Shown here: positions 53,160-64,000 of the stretch, in pieces
How positions within the stretch are numbered: position 1 is the first letter of the stretch
Layout: every line of letters starts with the position of its first letter
From: Daedaleopsis sinensis
Taxonomy: Eukaryota > Basidiomycota > Agaricomycetes > Polyporales > Polyporaceae
Length of the DNA stretch: 64,000 nt
Direction: 5' to 3'
Assembly: GCA_033807695.1 (NCBI GenBank)
Contig: CM066305.1
Span: 620,001 to 684,000 of the forward strand
Position numbers and translations under genes: made by a program
Notes under the pieces: model-generated
Database searches by the model: none
Seen by the model: only the letters and a program-made list of their open reading frames with translations
What the model was told of the DNA's origin: nothing

Positions 53160-55862
53160 TCACTTCTCTGGTACATGAACAGACAGCGTCGGCGCGGATA
53201 GCTGCGATAAGTAATCCTTGAGACGCAGATCAGTCAGGCCAGGACGGTCGCGAAGGCATTCCAGGACAACGCACCCTCAACCACTGCTCTCGTTGTTCGG
53301 GGACGTGATCGAATACAAGGTAGCGCTTGTCGTTCTGTTAGTTGGGCACGTCAGCGCTGTCCACCACACTCCCCGCACGAGGCACAGACTCGCCTTCAGG
53401 ACCTTGATAATCTCTTTCAAATCCACACTCTTTGCGAGCACCTTCATGTCGACTTGATCCTCCTCGGTGTCATCGCCAATATCATCATACTTGATGCTCT
53501 CATCAACGCCCTTACCACCTATCTTGCCCAACCGACCCCAGAACTCGATGAACGCGTTCTCGGTCAGCATCTGATCAAAGGCCAGTCTTGCTTCGTGAGT
53601 ACGCTCTCGCTGCCATTTCTCAAATTCCCGTTCAAGCTGATCGACCGAGTAGCCGAGCTTGGTAACCGGAAGGGATGACACGAGTGATGCAACTGGCAGC
53701 GCTGTGAACGGCGTACTCAACGCCGGGGCATGCGACGCGAATAGGGCGTGCAGGTTCGCTAAATGCTTGCCACGCAACGCATTGACGTGCGAATGGAAGA
53801 TGTGCAGTTGCTGATTGAGTGGTAGAGGCGAGCTGACGAACCGAGGATCTTTCTGAAGTTGTGGCTGAACAGTATCCCAGGTAACCTGTATCGGCAAAAG
53901 TCGAGGCACAGCCGTTAGTGATCGATCCCGGTGCCAACTGTCAGCATACCTGTGGGTCCCGGATCGCGTCGGTAAGCATCGTCCTGTATAGCATCAGATT
54001 TCATTCACAGTGAGCGGCGCCATGCAACGGATCAGCACAACTGAGTCAACGGGCGCACCTGAACTCTAGCTCCCCCTCCTCCTTCGTGAGATTGAGCTTG
54101 GACCGGTCAATATCTGCTTCAAGCTTGGTCCGTTGTACTTTCACTTTTTCCTCTCGTTCCTTGACAGCACGCTCTTTGCGGTCCTTGCGTCGACGCTCAC
54201 GCTCCTCTTCGTCTTCCTCGGGCTTGGAACTAGACTGCGCTTGTGAGGGCGGATCGCCTGGATCCGTGACATCTGATGCGCCAGCCTTGATGTACGTGTT
54301 AAAGAGCTCTTCACGTAGGGACGACGACCCGACAGCGTCATAACGAGGGTCTGAGGTCAAGTGCTTCTTGATCTGCACGAGAGCGTCAAACCAGCGGCCC
54401 AACATCCAACAGAGAGATGCTTACTTCGACCCAGATGGCTCCAGGGTTTGCCAACCCACTCTCCTTGAGCAGCGCAAAGAAGTCAACCTCAGCCTTCTTC
54501 GCCGCGGCGCGTTTCTCTGAAGAATTGGCAATAATCAGGATGGTATACGACAGTGGCGGACGGATTGACGTACGTTCACCAAGCTCCTTCAGGTAGTCTC
54601 TGAATCGCTTTTCGCGTTCCCGGTCGTCCCGACCCCAACCGTAGAACCGTCGGTCCTTCTTCCACTGCCTCCGCCACTCGGTCCAGCTTGTCCGGGTGCT
54701 TTTGACCTCGTCCTTGAGTAAGCGGTCGAACTCGCGCTTCGGGTCTATAATCTCCTTCTCCACCTTGACCTTCGACTGCCGGAGCTCTCTTGCCCGGTCG
54801 CGGCAGTATTCGTCAAATGCCTCGCGCCGAGCAGACACAGAGGGGAGAAGCACATATCGGGGGTCAGAGACGAAGAGTGGGAGTGACATGTCCCAAGGAT
54901 GAAGAGGATTGACGTTCTTCTCGCGGAGGAGAGTCTAAGGTAGCCGTTTCGGTCAACCTGCGCGCAAGCATTACAGCGACGTAGCACGCGCCGCGCGAGA
55001 TGCAGATCCGCCGGAGTAGCATGTGCACGCACCTTGAACAGCGCTTTTGCTTCGTCAATGGAGAGATCGACCCGTGCGGGCATGTTCAGCTGAGGTGCTC
55101 CCTTCTGCTTCTCCGCCTCCTTGAGAAGTTTCGCCTCTTCCTCCAAACGCTTCTCCTCCTCTTCTCTCCTTATCCTCTCCTCTTCGGCCTCGGCGGCCAG
55201 CTGCGCAGCGGCCTCTCGCTGCCACTCTTCCTCCTCACTCTCCTCGTCGCTTTCGCCCTCGTCCTCCTCATCTTCCTCGTCCTCCACCTTCGCTTTCTTC
55301 GTCACAACGACCTCGTCCACGGGCACAGGCCCCTCCGTCTTCCGCTTCCCCACCATCTCCCTCACCTCCGACTGGATCCTCTCGACCTCCTTCGCCCTCT
55401 CTTCCTCAGCCTTCTTCGCCTCTTCCGCCTTATTCAGTGCCTCCTCCCGCTCCAGCTGCTCGACCGCGTCCTTGATCTCCTCCGGGACGGTCCACACGCT
55501 GCGCTTATCCCCGGTGTGCGTGTAGAACGTGTTCCCCTCCGTGGTTATCACGCGCAACCACGGGGTGCCGGTGATGGGGGTCTTCACCCGCGGCTTCTCC
55601 TTCTTAGCCTTCTTCTGCGCGGGCACGGCTGCGGGAGATGCTACGCCCTGAGGAATTATCGGGAACGCCGGCAGGGGTCGCACGTACGTGGACTCCTGCG
55701 TCTGTGCGTTGTAGTAATATGGCTGGCCATTCGGACCTGCGACGAACACTCAGTGTTTTGTCGCGTACAACATGCCCTACAGAGCCACGTACCAACATGT
55801 TCCGTCCATCCCAGTGGAAGTGGTGGGGGTATAGCAAACGCTGGTGGTGGCATGGCGGCCAT
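53160..55862 (-). CDS. WW- and FF-domain protein, TCERG1/Prp40 type
   Basis: The start chosen is MAAMPPPAFAIPPPLPLGW (55862). WW domain 1 is split by an intron (LPLGWTEHV then GPNGQPYYYNAQTQESTYVRP). WW domain 2 is GTPWLRVITTEGNTFYTHTGDKRSVWTVP. An acidic/basic coiled linker follows (DEEDEEDEGESDEESEEEE). FF domains follow, with DEAKALFK...NVNPLHPWDMSLPLFVSDPRYVLLPS as the first, then AAAKKAEVDFFALLKESG, and later a VTWDTVQPQLQKDPRF block and SVDQLEREFEKWQRER. It ends VHVPEK-stop after two small exons. A nuclear protein linking RNA polymerase II CTD and spliceosome through WW/FF contacts is inferred. The domain order is closer to TCERG1/CA150 than to Prp40, whose WW pair is more compact. One intron near 53397 appears to have a GC donor. 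Confidence 0.82.
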
Positions 55863-56139
55863 AGCTTTGAGCCCAGTCCAAAGAGTCCCTAGTTAAGTCG
55901 AGGATTCGAGGTAAGTAGGGTAAGTAAGCTGTTCAGAGCGAATAAGCGCCAGCGTGTCGTCACAGATGAGCGCTTATGACCATAAGTCGCGACAACCGCC
56001 GGGACGGCCACTAGCTGCGATCGGTTCACGTCTGTGTTCCGCAAAACCCAAAAGAATAAATTATAGCTAATACTATGTACTTGTTCCGATACGTCCATGC
56101 AACCGGGCTAGCACCTTAACCTCATAGCTCGCTCAGAGC

Positions 56140-59100
56140 TCAGAGCTCATCATGCGCTTTGTGGTCGACGGGGACCTGCTTCACGACGTTCCCGAGCTCG
56201 TCGATCTCCTCAACGTCCCACGAGATCCGCCCGTGACCGCTCGCCGCGAACTCGTCCTCCTCGGGCACGTCCGCGTCGGCGGGCAGCTCGGGGTCGACGG
56301 GCGGCGCTGGCTTCACGGTCGTGTCCGTCGGCGCGTGCTCGGACACGCCGAGCGAGCGGCGGAGGATGCGGTCGACGCGCGTGAAGAAGCTAGGAGCAGC
56401 GGGTCAGCGTCGCGTCCGGCTGGAAAGACCTGGCAAGTACTTACTCGTTGGAGTCGGTGACGGAGAAGCCGGAGCGGACGAGCGCGCCGTCGACGAGGAC
56501 GGTGACGACTTCGCGGAGCTCGTCCTCGGCCTCGTGGTCCTGCTCCTCGTCCGCGGCGGGGAGCTGTGCGATGCGCCGGAGGAGGCCCTCGATGAGAGGC
56601 GAGCGCGGGTTGATCTCGAGCACCTTCTGCTTCTTGGCGAACTCCCACATGTGCTTGTGGTTCACCTGCGCGTGCGAGGAGCTGATGAGCTTCTCGAGGT
56701 TGGCGGTGTAACCGTGCTCGTCGGCGACGATCGCGCAGGAGCTGGTGACGAGGCGGTTCGAGATGACGACTGCAAAGGGGTCGAGAACGGTCCAAGAAAG
56801 GAGAGTGTGGAGACATACCATCGCGAGCCGCTCCCTTGTCACGGACCTCCTTCCGGAGCCATTCAATAAGAGGCGTGAACTTCTCGGTGAGCGCGGCCTG
56901 TTCCTCCTTCTCTTCCTCCGGAGACATCTCTGCGACGGTCACTCAGTCTCACTGTATCGCGTCGCGTCGGATCACATCAACAGGAACTCACCTTCGTCGC
57001 CGAACTTCAGCCCGGCCTTGGCGACGTCCTGGAAACCGATCTTCCTGCGAATATGGTCAGATATAGCTCCATATTATGGCGCGAGATCCCACTCACTTCC
57101 AGCGGCGAACGTTCGTAATGAAGACCTCGTCGAGCGGGTCACCCAAGAGTAGAACCTCGTACCCACGAGCATGAAGCTTCTCGATGAAGACGCTCTTCGC
57201 AAGGTCAGCGGGGGTCTTGCCCATGTCCGCGAGGTAGAAGATCTGGCTCTGGCCCTTCTTCTTGTTCTCGAGATACTCGTCGAGAGACGTGCTGTTGCGC
57301 TGGTTGGTCGCGAACCGGACGAGCGAGACGAGCTTGTCGCGGTTCTTGGTGTCCTCGACCGCGCCCAGCTTGAAGACGTTGCCGTAAACCTCCTGGATCT
57401 TGGCCCACTTCTCGGGGTCCTCCTCCATGATGCGGGTGAGGAGCTGGAGAAGTCGCTTGAGGACGATGCCGCGGAGCTGCTTAAGGAATGCGTTCGATTG
57501 GAGAGTCTCACGCGAGACGTTGAGAGGGAGGTCTTCGGCATCGACGACGACCTTGACCCAGTTCGCCCATTTGGGAAGAGTATCTTCACCCAGGTCCGAG
57601 GTGATGAAGACACGCTTGACCATCAAACGGATGTCCTTCGTAGTGCTCTGGAGCGGGTTCTGCCAGTAGCTGTCCTCACTGCAAAATCACGCGTTAGAAC
57701 AGTTGTCAGACTTTGAAAGCATACAAACGCTCACATCGAAGATGGAATGTATATGAGAGCGCGGAAAGAAACGCCAGAACCGGAGTCGCCAGCGAAGTGG
57801 TACCAAGCCAGAGGCTTCTGGTAGTCCTTGTATGTCGCTTGGTAGAAGTTCTCGTACTCTTCGTCCGAGACCGTCTTCGGGTCGCTGTTGGGTAAGCGTC
57901 AGCGATAGTGCAGAAGCGCAAGAGTTAGTACGCCTACCGCATCCAGAGGGGAGGCTGCGAGTTGAGCCGTTCCCACTCCTCGTAGGTGACAGGCTTCATC
58001 TCGGGCTCCTTGGGCTTCTTCTCTTCCGTTTCCTCAGTAACATCCTCGACGACGGCTTCTTCCTCGTCTAGTTCGTCCTTGGGAGTCTCCGCAGCAGCTT
58101 CGGGCTCTTTCTCTTCCTCGACGGCTTCCACAACCTCAGGCTCCACAGGTTCCATCTTGACACGGTGCGTGAGGAAGTAGATAGGGAAGGAAGTGGAGAA
58201 CGAAGAGTGCTTGTTCCTGTATGCTAGTGAGTGTCATAGTCCGGGACCCGTGAGATAGACACATACACGAGATCCTTGATTGTCTTCTCAACCAAGTATT
58301 CCTGAGCATCCTCCTTGAGGAAAAGCGTAATCTCCGTTCCGCGACCAAGGGAATTTCCACGAGGGTCCGGGTAGATTTCGAACGAGTTTTCATCCGCATC
58401 GGAACTGAACACATATTGTGCTGGGTTGGGGTTCCGCGACGACTTAGCCGCGAGTGACGCGACCTTGACCTTGTCCGCTACCAAGAAACTGCTGTAAAAG
58501 CCGACACCGAAGGCACCAATCAAGTTGCCGTTAGCCGAGGTATCACTCTCCGCTTTGGACAGGAACTCTGAGGTGCCGGACTTGGCGAGGGTACCCAGGT
58601 TGTTCGTGAGCTCTTCCGCAGTCATACCGATACCGGTGTCTAGAATTCACGAGCATTAATGCCGTTCATGCCGTTAACAACGTGCACCGGGGACAGTGAC
58701 ATGTGTGAGCTGTTACATCCTGATCACAGCGTGATCATTGGCCAGATATGACTTTCCTTTGCCCAAGTGTCCCATCACAAAGACACTTGTATATCGCAAA
58801 CAGCCTGTCCCATGCTAATTACATTTCGAATGCGGCATGTAACCAGCATGGGACTAGTAGAGTGTATCTTCAGGTGCCGCGCAATTTGCGTGGCACGGGA
58901 TGGGTATACCGGCGCCGGGTACGGATACGGGTTGGCAGGTGGGAGACCCGCCCAAACGCGTAGACCCGTCGGGAGACCTGCACGTTCTACTCAACGCCGT
59001 TAACTGGGCCCCGAACGAAGCGATCTTGACAGGCACCGGCCCTGGCTGTAACCTCGAAAGTCGGTGCGGCGCGCCAGCCATACGTTCGAGTCACTACACC

Positions 59101-59968
59101 ATAATGTTGGTCTTGTACCCTTCTGTCGTAGTATCATCGCCCACACCGTCCGTATCCATCCGTTCTTGGGTAGCCGCGATGGTGGGGTGAGGGCGATACC
59201 ACGACAGATGGGTACCAGCCCATATAATCGTAATGTACTACGACCGTGTAGTACGACGCAGACCCGCCGGGATACCCGTACACGCGTAGACCCGTACCCG
59301 CATACCCGCGCAAACCCGTACCCGTAGTCCACGGCCCGTACGGGTTTGCGCGGGTACGGGCACGAGTATGCCTCAAGTACTCACGGGTATACCCGTGCGC
59401 CAATGAACTGAATGCGAACAGGATGTAACATGCATATAGGGTTACATATCATGGTGCCCCCGGTGGTGCTTGCGATCCTCTTTTACAACGTGATGAACGA
59501 AGCACTTACCAGTTATCACAATGCGACCCGTTCCATCCTCATCTCTGAGAGCCTTAATGGAGATGTTCATATGCTCGGCACCAGTGAGAACCTCAGGCTC
59601 GGTGAGGGAGGTGAGGCGGAGCTTCTCAAGCGCATCGTTCGCGTTGGAGATTAGCTCTCGAAGGAACACATCGCTATGCGAGTGTTAGCTGGCTGCACGT
59701 TAACACAGCAGTCACCCGACGAACCGGTGTGAGTACAAGCTGCAGGAAAGAGAGTGAGCTCGAGCATCCACGATAGAAACTGAGTGCGAGGCTACCTGTT
59801 GATGACAATCTTGCGCAGGCGAGAGACGTCACTCTAGGAGACTGGTCAGTCTCGCGTATAACGGCATAGATAGTAACTGACCTGATACGCGTGTTTCTCC
59901 TTGCCGTCCTGTGCGAGTGCGGTCAGGGTGAGAGCCCCCAGTGTGATGATGGTACTGAACAGCCGCAT
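56140..59968 (-). CDS. Endoplasmic-reticulum Hsp90 (GRP94/endoplasmin), HDEL C-terminus
   Basis: Signal peptide [19 protein letters not shown] at 59968, then the GHKL ATPase domain: [17 protein letters not shown], the spliced [40 protein letters not shown] and [14 protein letters not shown] long acidic linker (57960-58150) is followed by [19 protein letters not shown], the middle domain ([34 protein letters not shown]) and the dimerisation domain ([22 protein letters not shown]). It ends KAHDEL, an HDEL retrieval signal. It folds secretory proteins in the ER lumen. About ten introns. One, 58639-59504, is about 866 bp against the usual 50-70 and contains repeat sequence. Fungal ER Hsp90 is absent from baker's yeast but present in many filamentous fungi. 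Confidence 0.92.
58660..59410. repeat. Repeat-rich insertion in a GRP94 intron
   Basis: The oversized intron holds many copies of ACCCGTACCCG/GGGTATACCCG-like motifs in both orientations (58905-58975 and 59260-59400), including the imperfect palindrome centred near 59332 (CGCAAACCCGTAC...GTACGGGTTTGCG). I infer a small non-autonomous element, but its exact ends and target duplication could not be set. Confidence 0.5.
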
Positions 59969-60886
59969 GGCCGGGGAGGAGAGAGGGTCGTCGACGACAC
60001 TAACGAGAAAGAGTGTTGTCGGTCGTAGTCCAGGACTGTGCGTATAAGTATCCGTTACGGCGCAACTGCGGGGCTCCCGATGAGCACTTTCTATAGACGC
60101 GCTGACGTGTCATGATCGAGATCACCGACACACCGCGCGAAACGCGATCACGAGATGTGCCTCTTCGCGCTCGTGACTCCATCCGGCCACTCAGAATAGC
60201 TCAGAATGTGCTAGATATTCAAACTGAGAAAGACCGATGCTTGCAAACGACCAAAATTCGCGGAAGATCCACCACATTCCCACCTTGAGCACTGCAGACG
60301 CACAGTACGCAAGCATTGCGAGAAATGTCCTACTGGTGGCACTGGTAGTGATGAAGGTCTGAAATATGTAACCATCTTGATACAGAAATTGGGACATGGC
60401 AGTAAAGCTCAGACAGATGCACTGGCTTCAGGCTGCTTCAGGCTTCGGAGGTACAGGTACAGTGGCGGTGCTGCAATTTCAAGATTGCTTCCGTCTCCAA
60501 AGCCTTTTAGAGCGTTCAAAGTGGCTTACGGAATGGCTGGCGGGGACTTGCCTACTCGTGCGGAGTCTGATTTCCAGGTAGTAGGGCGTTTAGAGCCTTA
60601 AACCCGAGTTTGTATTTACGATACTACTACTGAAGTTTCTATCCATGAACCGCTATAGCTATCTAAGAGCGACATATATGTTCTGGATGTATAATGTTCC
60701 TGATTGTGAGCCACGTGGCGCTTCCATATCGGATTGTCAATTGACCACCTGAAACGGAAATACAAGCGCCCTTGACATTGGCGGCGACCACGACGACCAC
60801 GACGGCAACGAAAGTCTCGAGAACAGCGACCAAGACGACTATCTGACTCTCATCACTGCAGCTCTCGCTTGTGCGACTCCGACAGG
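59969..60886. other. Intergenic, divergent promoters
   Basis: 918 bp between the divergent starts of GRP94 and the disordered-protein gene. Apart from the candidate stress element at 60103 I see no gene. Confidence 0.5.
60103..60109 (-). promoter_or_regulatory. Candidate unfolded-protein-response element upstream of GRP94
   Basis: TGACGTG lies within CGCTGACGTGTCATG, about 135-140 bp upstream of the GRP94 ATG. TGACGTG(G/A) is the known core bound by XBP1/HAC1-type bZIP factors, and ER chaperone genes are standard targets. A TATA-like ACTTATACG lies between it and the start. A single match could be chance. Confidence 0.4.
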
Positions 60887-63800
60887 ATGCCGCCCGCTCT
60901 CTTTTCCCGTCTTCAACTCGCTGCTGCTCTCATCGGTGAGTGTTCCATTTCGAGTCTACTCATGATGATGGAGGCGAGCTTGTGCTTCTGCTCTGGTGGT
61001 AGTGCAAGGTCGGCTAGACTGTCGACGGGTCCCATGCTATCTCTAGGAGTGTTCGTGGATTTTGAGATTGCCCTTCATGACTATCAATCTGGCATTTAAC
61101 TGAGTCACTGCTAATAACTGCTCTTAGAGTACGACAATGATCAAGATGACATGTCAAAGCCATTGAAGTCCGCTCAAGAAAGTGCTATCTTTCTACCCTT
61201 CCGCAACAGCAACCAACCTATCCATCCGGAGCGCAAGAGCGCCGACTACCTCGGCGTATCTCTTCCCAGTGAAGCTGGCGACATTCCACCCAGCGGTAGA
61301 GAGTCTGTTGCATTTGACCGCAAGTCACGCGCTTCAATGGATGCGCTTCGCAACCCGTTTGGCCGCGACTCTACGTATGACGGAGGGCTTGAGGATGACG
61401 ATGATGAGGAAGAGCTAGAGGTTGACCTGGCTTCGTGGGGGTTGGACGCAATCATGCCCAAGGAGAAAGAGAAGGGGAAGCGGAAGCGGAACAAGTCCGA
61501 CGTCCTACCAAATCCACACGATGCTCTTGCGAAGGAGAGTCGCCCGGTACACACGCGTACGATGAGTGCGAATATGCTCAATGGCCTTGGTGAAGGCGGT
61601 GCGTTCCTTGACTCGTCCCCGTCGTATGGTCCGCCGTCCGCAAGCCACCCTCTATCCCCACGCCGGCACTCGATAGGTGACCCGCTCGATGCACCTATTG
61701 CTTACTCCTCAGAACCCATTCTATCCCCGCGATCTCGCAGTCCTTCCGCGCATGCATTGATTGAGAGAATGGCCACCACTCCTCCTCTCCACGCAGTACC
61801 ATTCCCTTCGAGCGAGACGGTCCGTTCACCATCTCCACATATGGACGGGCGACGCCGGACGTTCAGTCTGGACTCCCGCGCGATGCTCAACGATCCGCAG
61901 CCAGAGGAGGACAATCCGTTCGCTCTTCGACCTCCGTCGCCGAGCCGCATGTCACGTTTCGATCCGAAAGCACAGCGAGCGCGTACCACGTCGCAGGGCA
62001 CTATCGCGACGCAAATGATGATGCTCGAGGAACCCGTGCCAGCTGGCCGACCCTCAATGGGCGAGCGCCGATACTCGCGCGTGGACCTCATGCGTCCCAA
62101 GGTCCTGATCATGCCCAGTCCTCTACAGTCGTCCACGGATGCGCCGACGACGAAAGTCGCTCTCCGCAACGCCGAAGGCTTCGAGTTGTCTACAGACGGT
62201 CGGCCCCTGCCTCCTGGTGCACGCGCCGCACGCCGTTCGTCCACGACATTATCTATGCTGGAACCTGGGCCATCCGGGCCTATTGCCTCGAACTCATTTA
62301 TTCCCAATCCACGGAGCAGCCTGACATTATCCCAGCTCACGTTTCGTAACACGCTTCTCGTGGACGGTCAACGGGACGTTGCGTATGTTGACATTGACAA
62401 TCGTCTCAAGAGAGCCACAGAAGACGGTCAGCAGATCGAGCCCGATCCCGAGCCAGAGCCCGAACCACAACCGGAGATACCCATCGTCGAGGTCGAAAAG
62501 CCGAACGTACCCAAGCGCCCCGCGGGGAAACTATTTGGCAAGAGTCTCATTGACGATCTCGAAGCTCGCAAGGCGGAAATGCGCGGAAAGCAACGGTAAC
62601 AGCGTCTGTTGGAGTTGATCTCAACGTTGGCTCACGATGTTTAAAGGGTATTCCGCGGCGACGACCGTCCGTCTATGATGGCGCGTTCGCAGGTGGCACG
62701 GTCTAGCACCCTCATCGACGCGGATGAGCTGAAGCGTCCGCAGTCGCAACACATGAACTCGTTCCACTCTCAGTCGAGCCTCGCCCGTCGCAATTCGGCG
62801 AACGCCAAGCCACTGCTCGACTTCGAGGACGAAATTCCTGGGGCGCCCCGCCAGAGCCAGCTGCTCGGTGGGAGTCCTAGTGGACCCAGCAACTCACGCT
62901 CTGTCTTTGGTGTCGACACGCTCTGGGAGCGCGAGCTTGCAAAGCTCAAAGTGATCGAGGAGCAAGAGCGTCAGGCCGAGGAGGAGCGCCGGAAGCGCGA
63001 GTTCGAGGAGGAGGCCAAGAAGCGGGGTAAGAAGAAGAAAGGCAAGGGGAAGGAGCGGGAAGACCTTTCGCAGCCCGTCTCCCCTGCCCTTCAGACGCCT
63101 TCGCCCGGCATACCTGATGCGGCGGCCCCGCCTGTGCTGCCCGCCATCCCGCGCGCGACTGCGAGGCGCGCGCCTCCCCCTCCTGGAGACGACGACGACT
63201 CGGACGACTCGGACGACAGCGACGCGAGCGGTGCGCCCGCCCCCCGTGCACAGGCGCAAGCGTCCGGCTGGCACTCGGACGAGGACGAGGGCCCCCGGCG
63301 CACGACGGGCACCGGCCCGCGCTACCCCACCGCGATGCCGTCCTCGGGCGGGCCCCCCCGTCTGCCCCAGATCCCCGGCGCGGGCGACGACAGCAGCGAG
63401 GAGGACGTGCCGCTCGTCGCTACGATCGGCCGGGCCGCGCAACGTCACGCACGCTCACACGCGGGCGACGACAGCTCGGACGAGGAGAAGCCGCTCGCCG
63501 CGCTGCTCGACAAGACCAAGCAGAAGCTGCCGTCCGTCGGCGGGGGCAGCCTCTCGCCCCGCTCGCCCGCGCACGACGCGGACGAGGACGACACGCCGCT
63601 CGGCCTGCGCGTGCCCTCCGCACACTTCGGCTCCTCCCTCGCGGGCGGGGCCGGGGACGAGGACGACAAGCCGCTCGGGCTGCACCCCGACCACCTGCGC
63701 AAGTCGCAGTTCTACATGGCGCAGGCGCAAGCACAGCAGCAGCAGCAGATGTCGATGATGGCACAGGCGCAGATGGCGCAGATGGCGGCCGCCCAGCAGT

Positions 63801-63979
63801 CGATGATCTTCGGGGCGCCGTCGATGATGAGCTCGGGCTTCTTTGGGCCGCCTATGGCGCCCCCGATGATGATGTACCCGCAGCTGCCGCCGACGCCCCC
63901 GCCGATGCAGGACGCGGCCAAGTTCGGGCGGGTGGACAAGTGGCGCCACGACGTCGCAGTTGAGGGCGAACGGTCGTAG
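60887..63979 (+). CDS. Large intrinsically disordered protein, family not recognised
   Basis: Three exons: 60887-60935, 61128-62595 and 62647-63979, all joining in frame (LIEYDNDQ and KQRVFRGDD), giving about 949 residues. It starts MPPALFSRLQLAAAL. The centre is Ser/Pro-rich with many SP and RRxS sites (LSPRRHSIG, RRTFSLDS), suggesting heavy phosphorylation. A charged coiled-coil segment (LWERELAKLKVIEEQERQ with a KKRGKKKKGKGK tail) follows. Near the C-terminus are four acidic repeats of the form DDSS-(E/D)E-x-PL or DEDD-x-PLGL at about 63385-63690, then a QAQ/QQQQ/MAQAQMAQM stretch and a Met/Pro-rich end. A regulator or scaffold is possible, but I assign no function. Confidence 0.75.
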
Positions 63980-64000
63980 GACCCCGCCTCGCGCGTCGGT

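Noticed and set aside
58900..59410. Interstitial telomeric repeat
   Set aside because: The ACCCGTACCCG motifs are irregular, occur in both orientations and do not match TTAGGG or another constant telomere unit.
62894..63949. Several 75-184 codon minus-strand ORFs under the disordered-protein gene
   Set aside because: They are complementary to GC-rich third-codon positions of the real plus-strand frame, which has correct splice sites and a continuous 444-codon exon.

Overview
The window is fungal nuclear DNA, almost certainly from an agaricomycete (mushroom-forming basidiomycete). Genes on both strands carry many 45-70 bp GT-AG introns. The proteins fit the group: a fungal sugar porter, an OLE1-type desaturase with a C-terminal cytochrome b5, an unspecific-peroxygenase-type heme-thiolate protein, a DUF6532 protein, KDZ and Plavaka transposases, and a chromodomain Ty3/gypsy element. 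I cannot name the species. Layout: 1-1936 is the 3' part of a coiled-coil/AT-hook gene. 3064-5686 is an MFS sugar transporter. 5947-6423 is a doubtful ORF. About 6440-26520 is a nest of transposons. 26507-29883 is a truncated rad16 helicase gene carrying an intronic transposon. 30208-35729 is a divergent pair of multidomain glycan genes. 36189-37220 is ARL2 and 37401-39029 is the delta-9 desaturase. 41154-42950 and 45924-47815 are two tandem paralogous membrane glycosyltransferases. 48696-49816 is IMP3. 50870-51333 is a small transposon with perfect terminal inverted repeats. 51939-52797 is the peroxygenase-like gene. 53160-55862 is a WW/FF-domain splicing-transcription factor. 56140-59968 is ER Hsp90 (GRP94) ending in HDEL. 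60887-63979 is a disordered protein.  The repeat nest can be read in layers. A KDZ transposase remnant (about 6447-7756) is followed by a long array of TTGTACAAT palindromes. That array is split into three blocks (7805-8877, 10081-10286, 26322-26506) by two insertions whose ends begin CATCAGG and which are flanked by 2-bp duplications. The first insertion is a 1.2 kb non-autonomous element (8878-10080). The second is a 16 kb Plavaka element (10287-26321) with a divergent DUF6532 gene and a four-exon transposase. A Ty3/gypsy chromovirus (14631-23942) sits inside an intron of that transposase. The gypsy element in turn contains an inverted 3,607-bp copy of its own pol-LTR half (18905-22511), which makes a near-perfect palindrome with 14631-18237. 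The right edge of the KDZ array coincides with the point where rad16 loses its C-terminal half.  The most unusual protein-coding unit outside the repeats is the divergent pair at 30-36 kb. One gene fuses a GDP-mannose-epimerase-like SDR to two glycosyltransferase domains and membrane segments. The other fuses a methyltransferase to a GT8 glycosyltransferase. Both are nearly or wholly intronless in an intron-dense neighbourhood, so I read them as a candidate surface-glycan module, possibly acquired horizontally. All assignments come from reading motifs in the sequence; no database search was possible.
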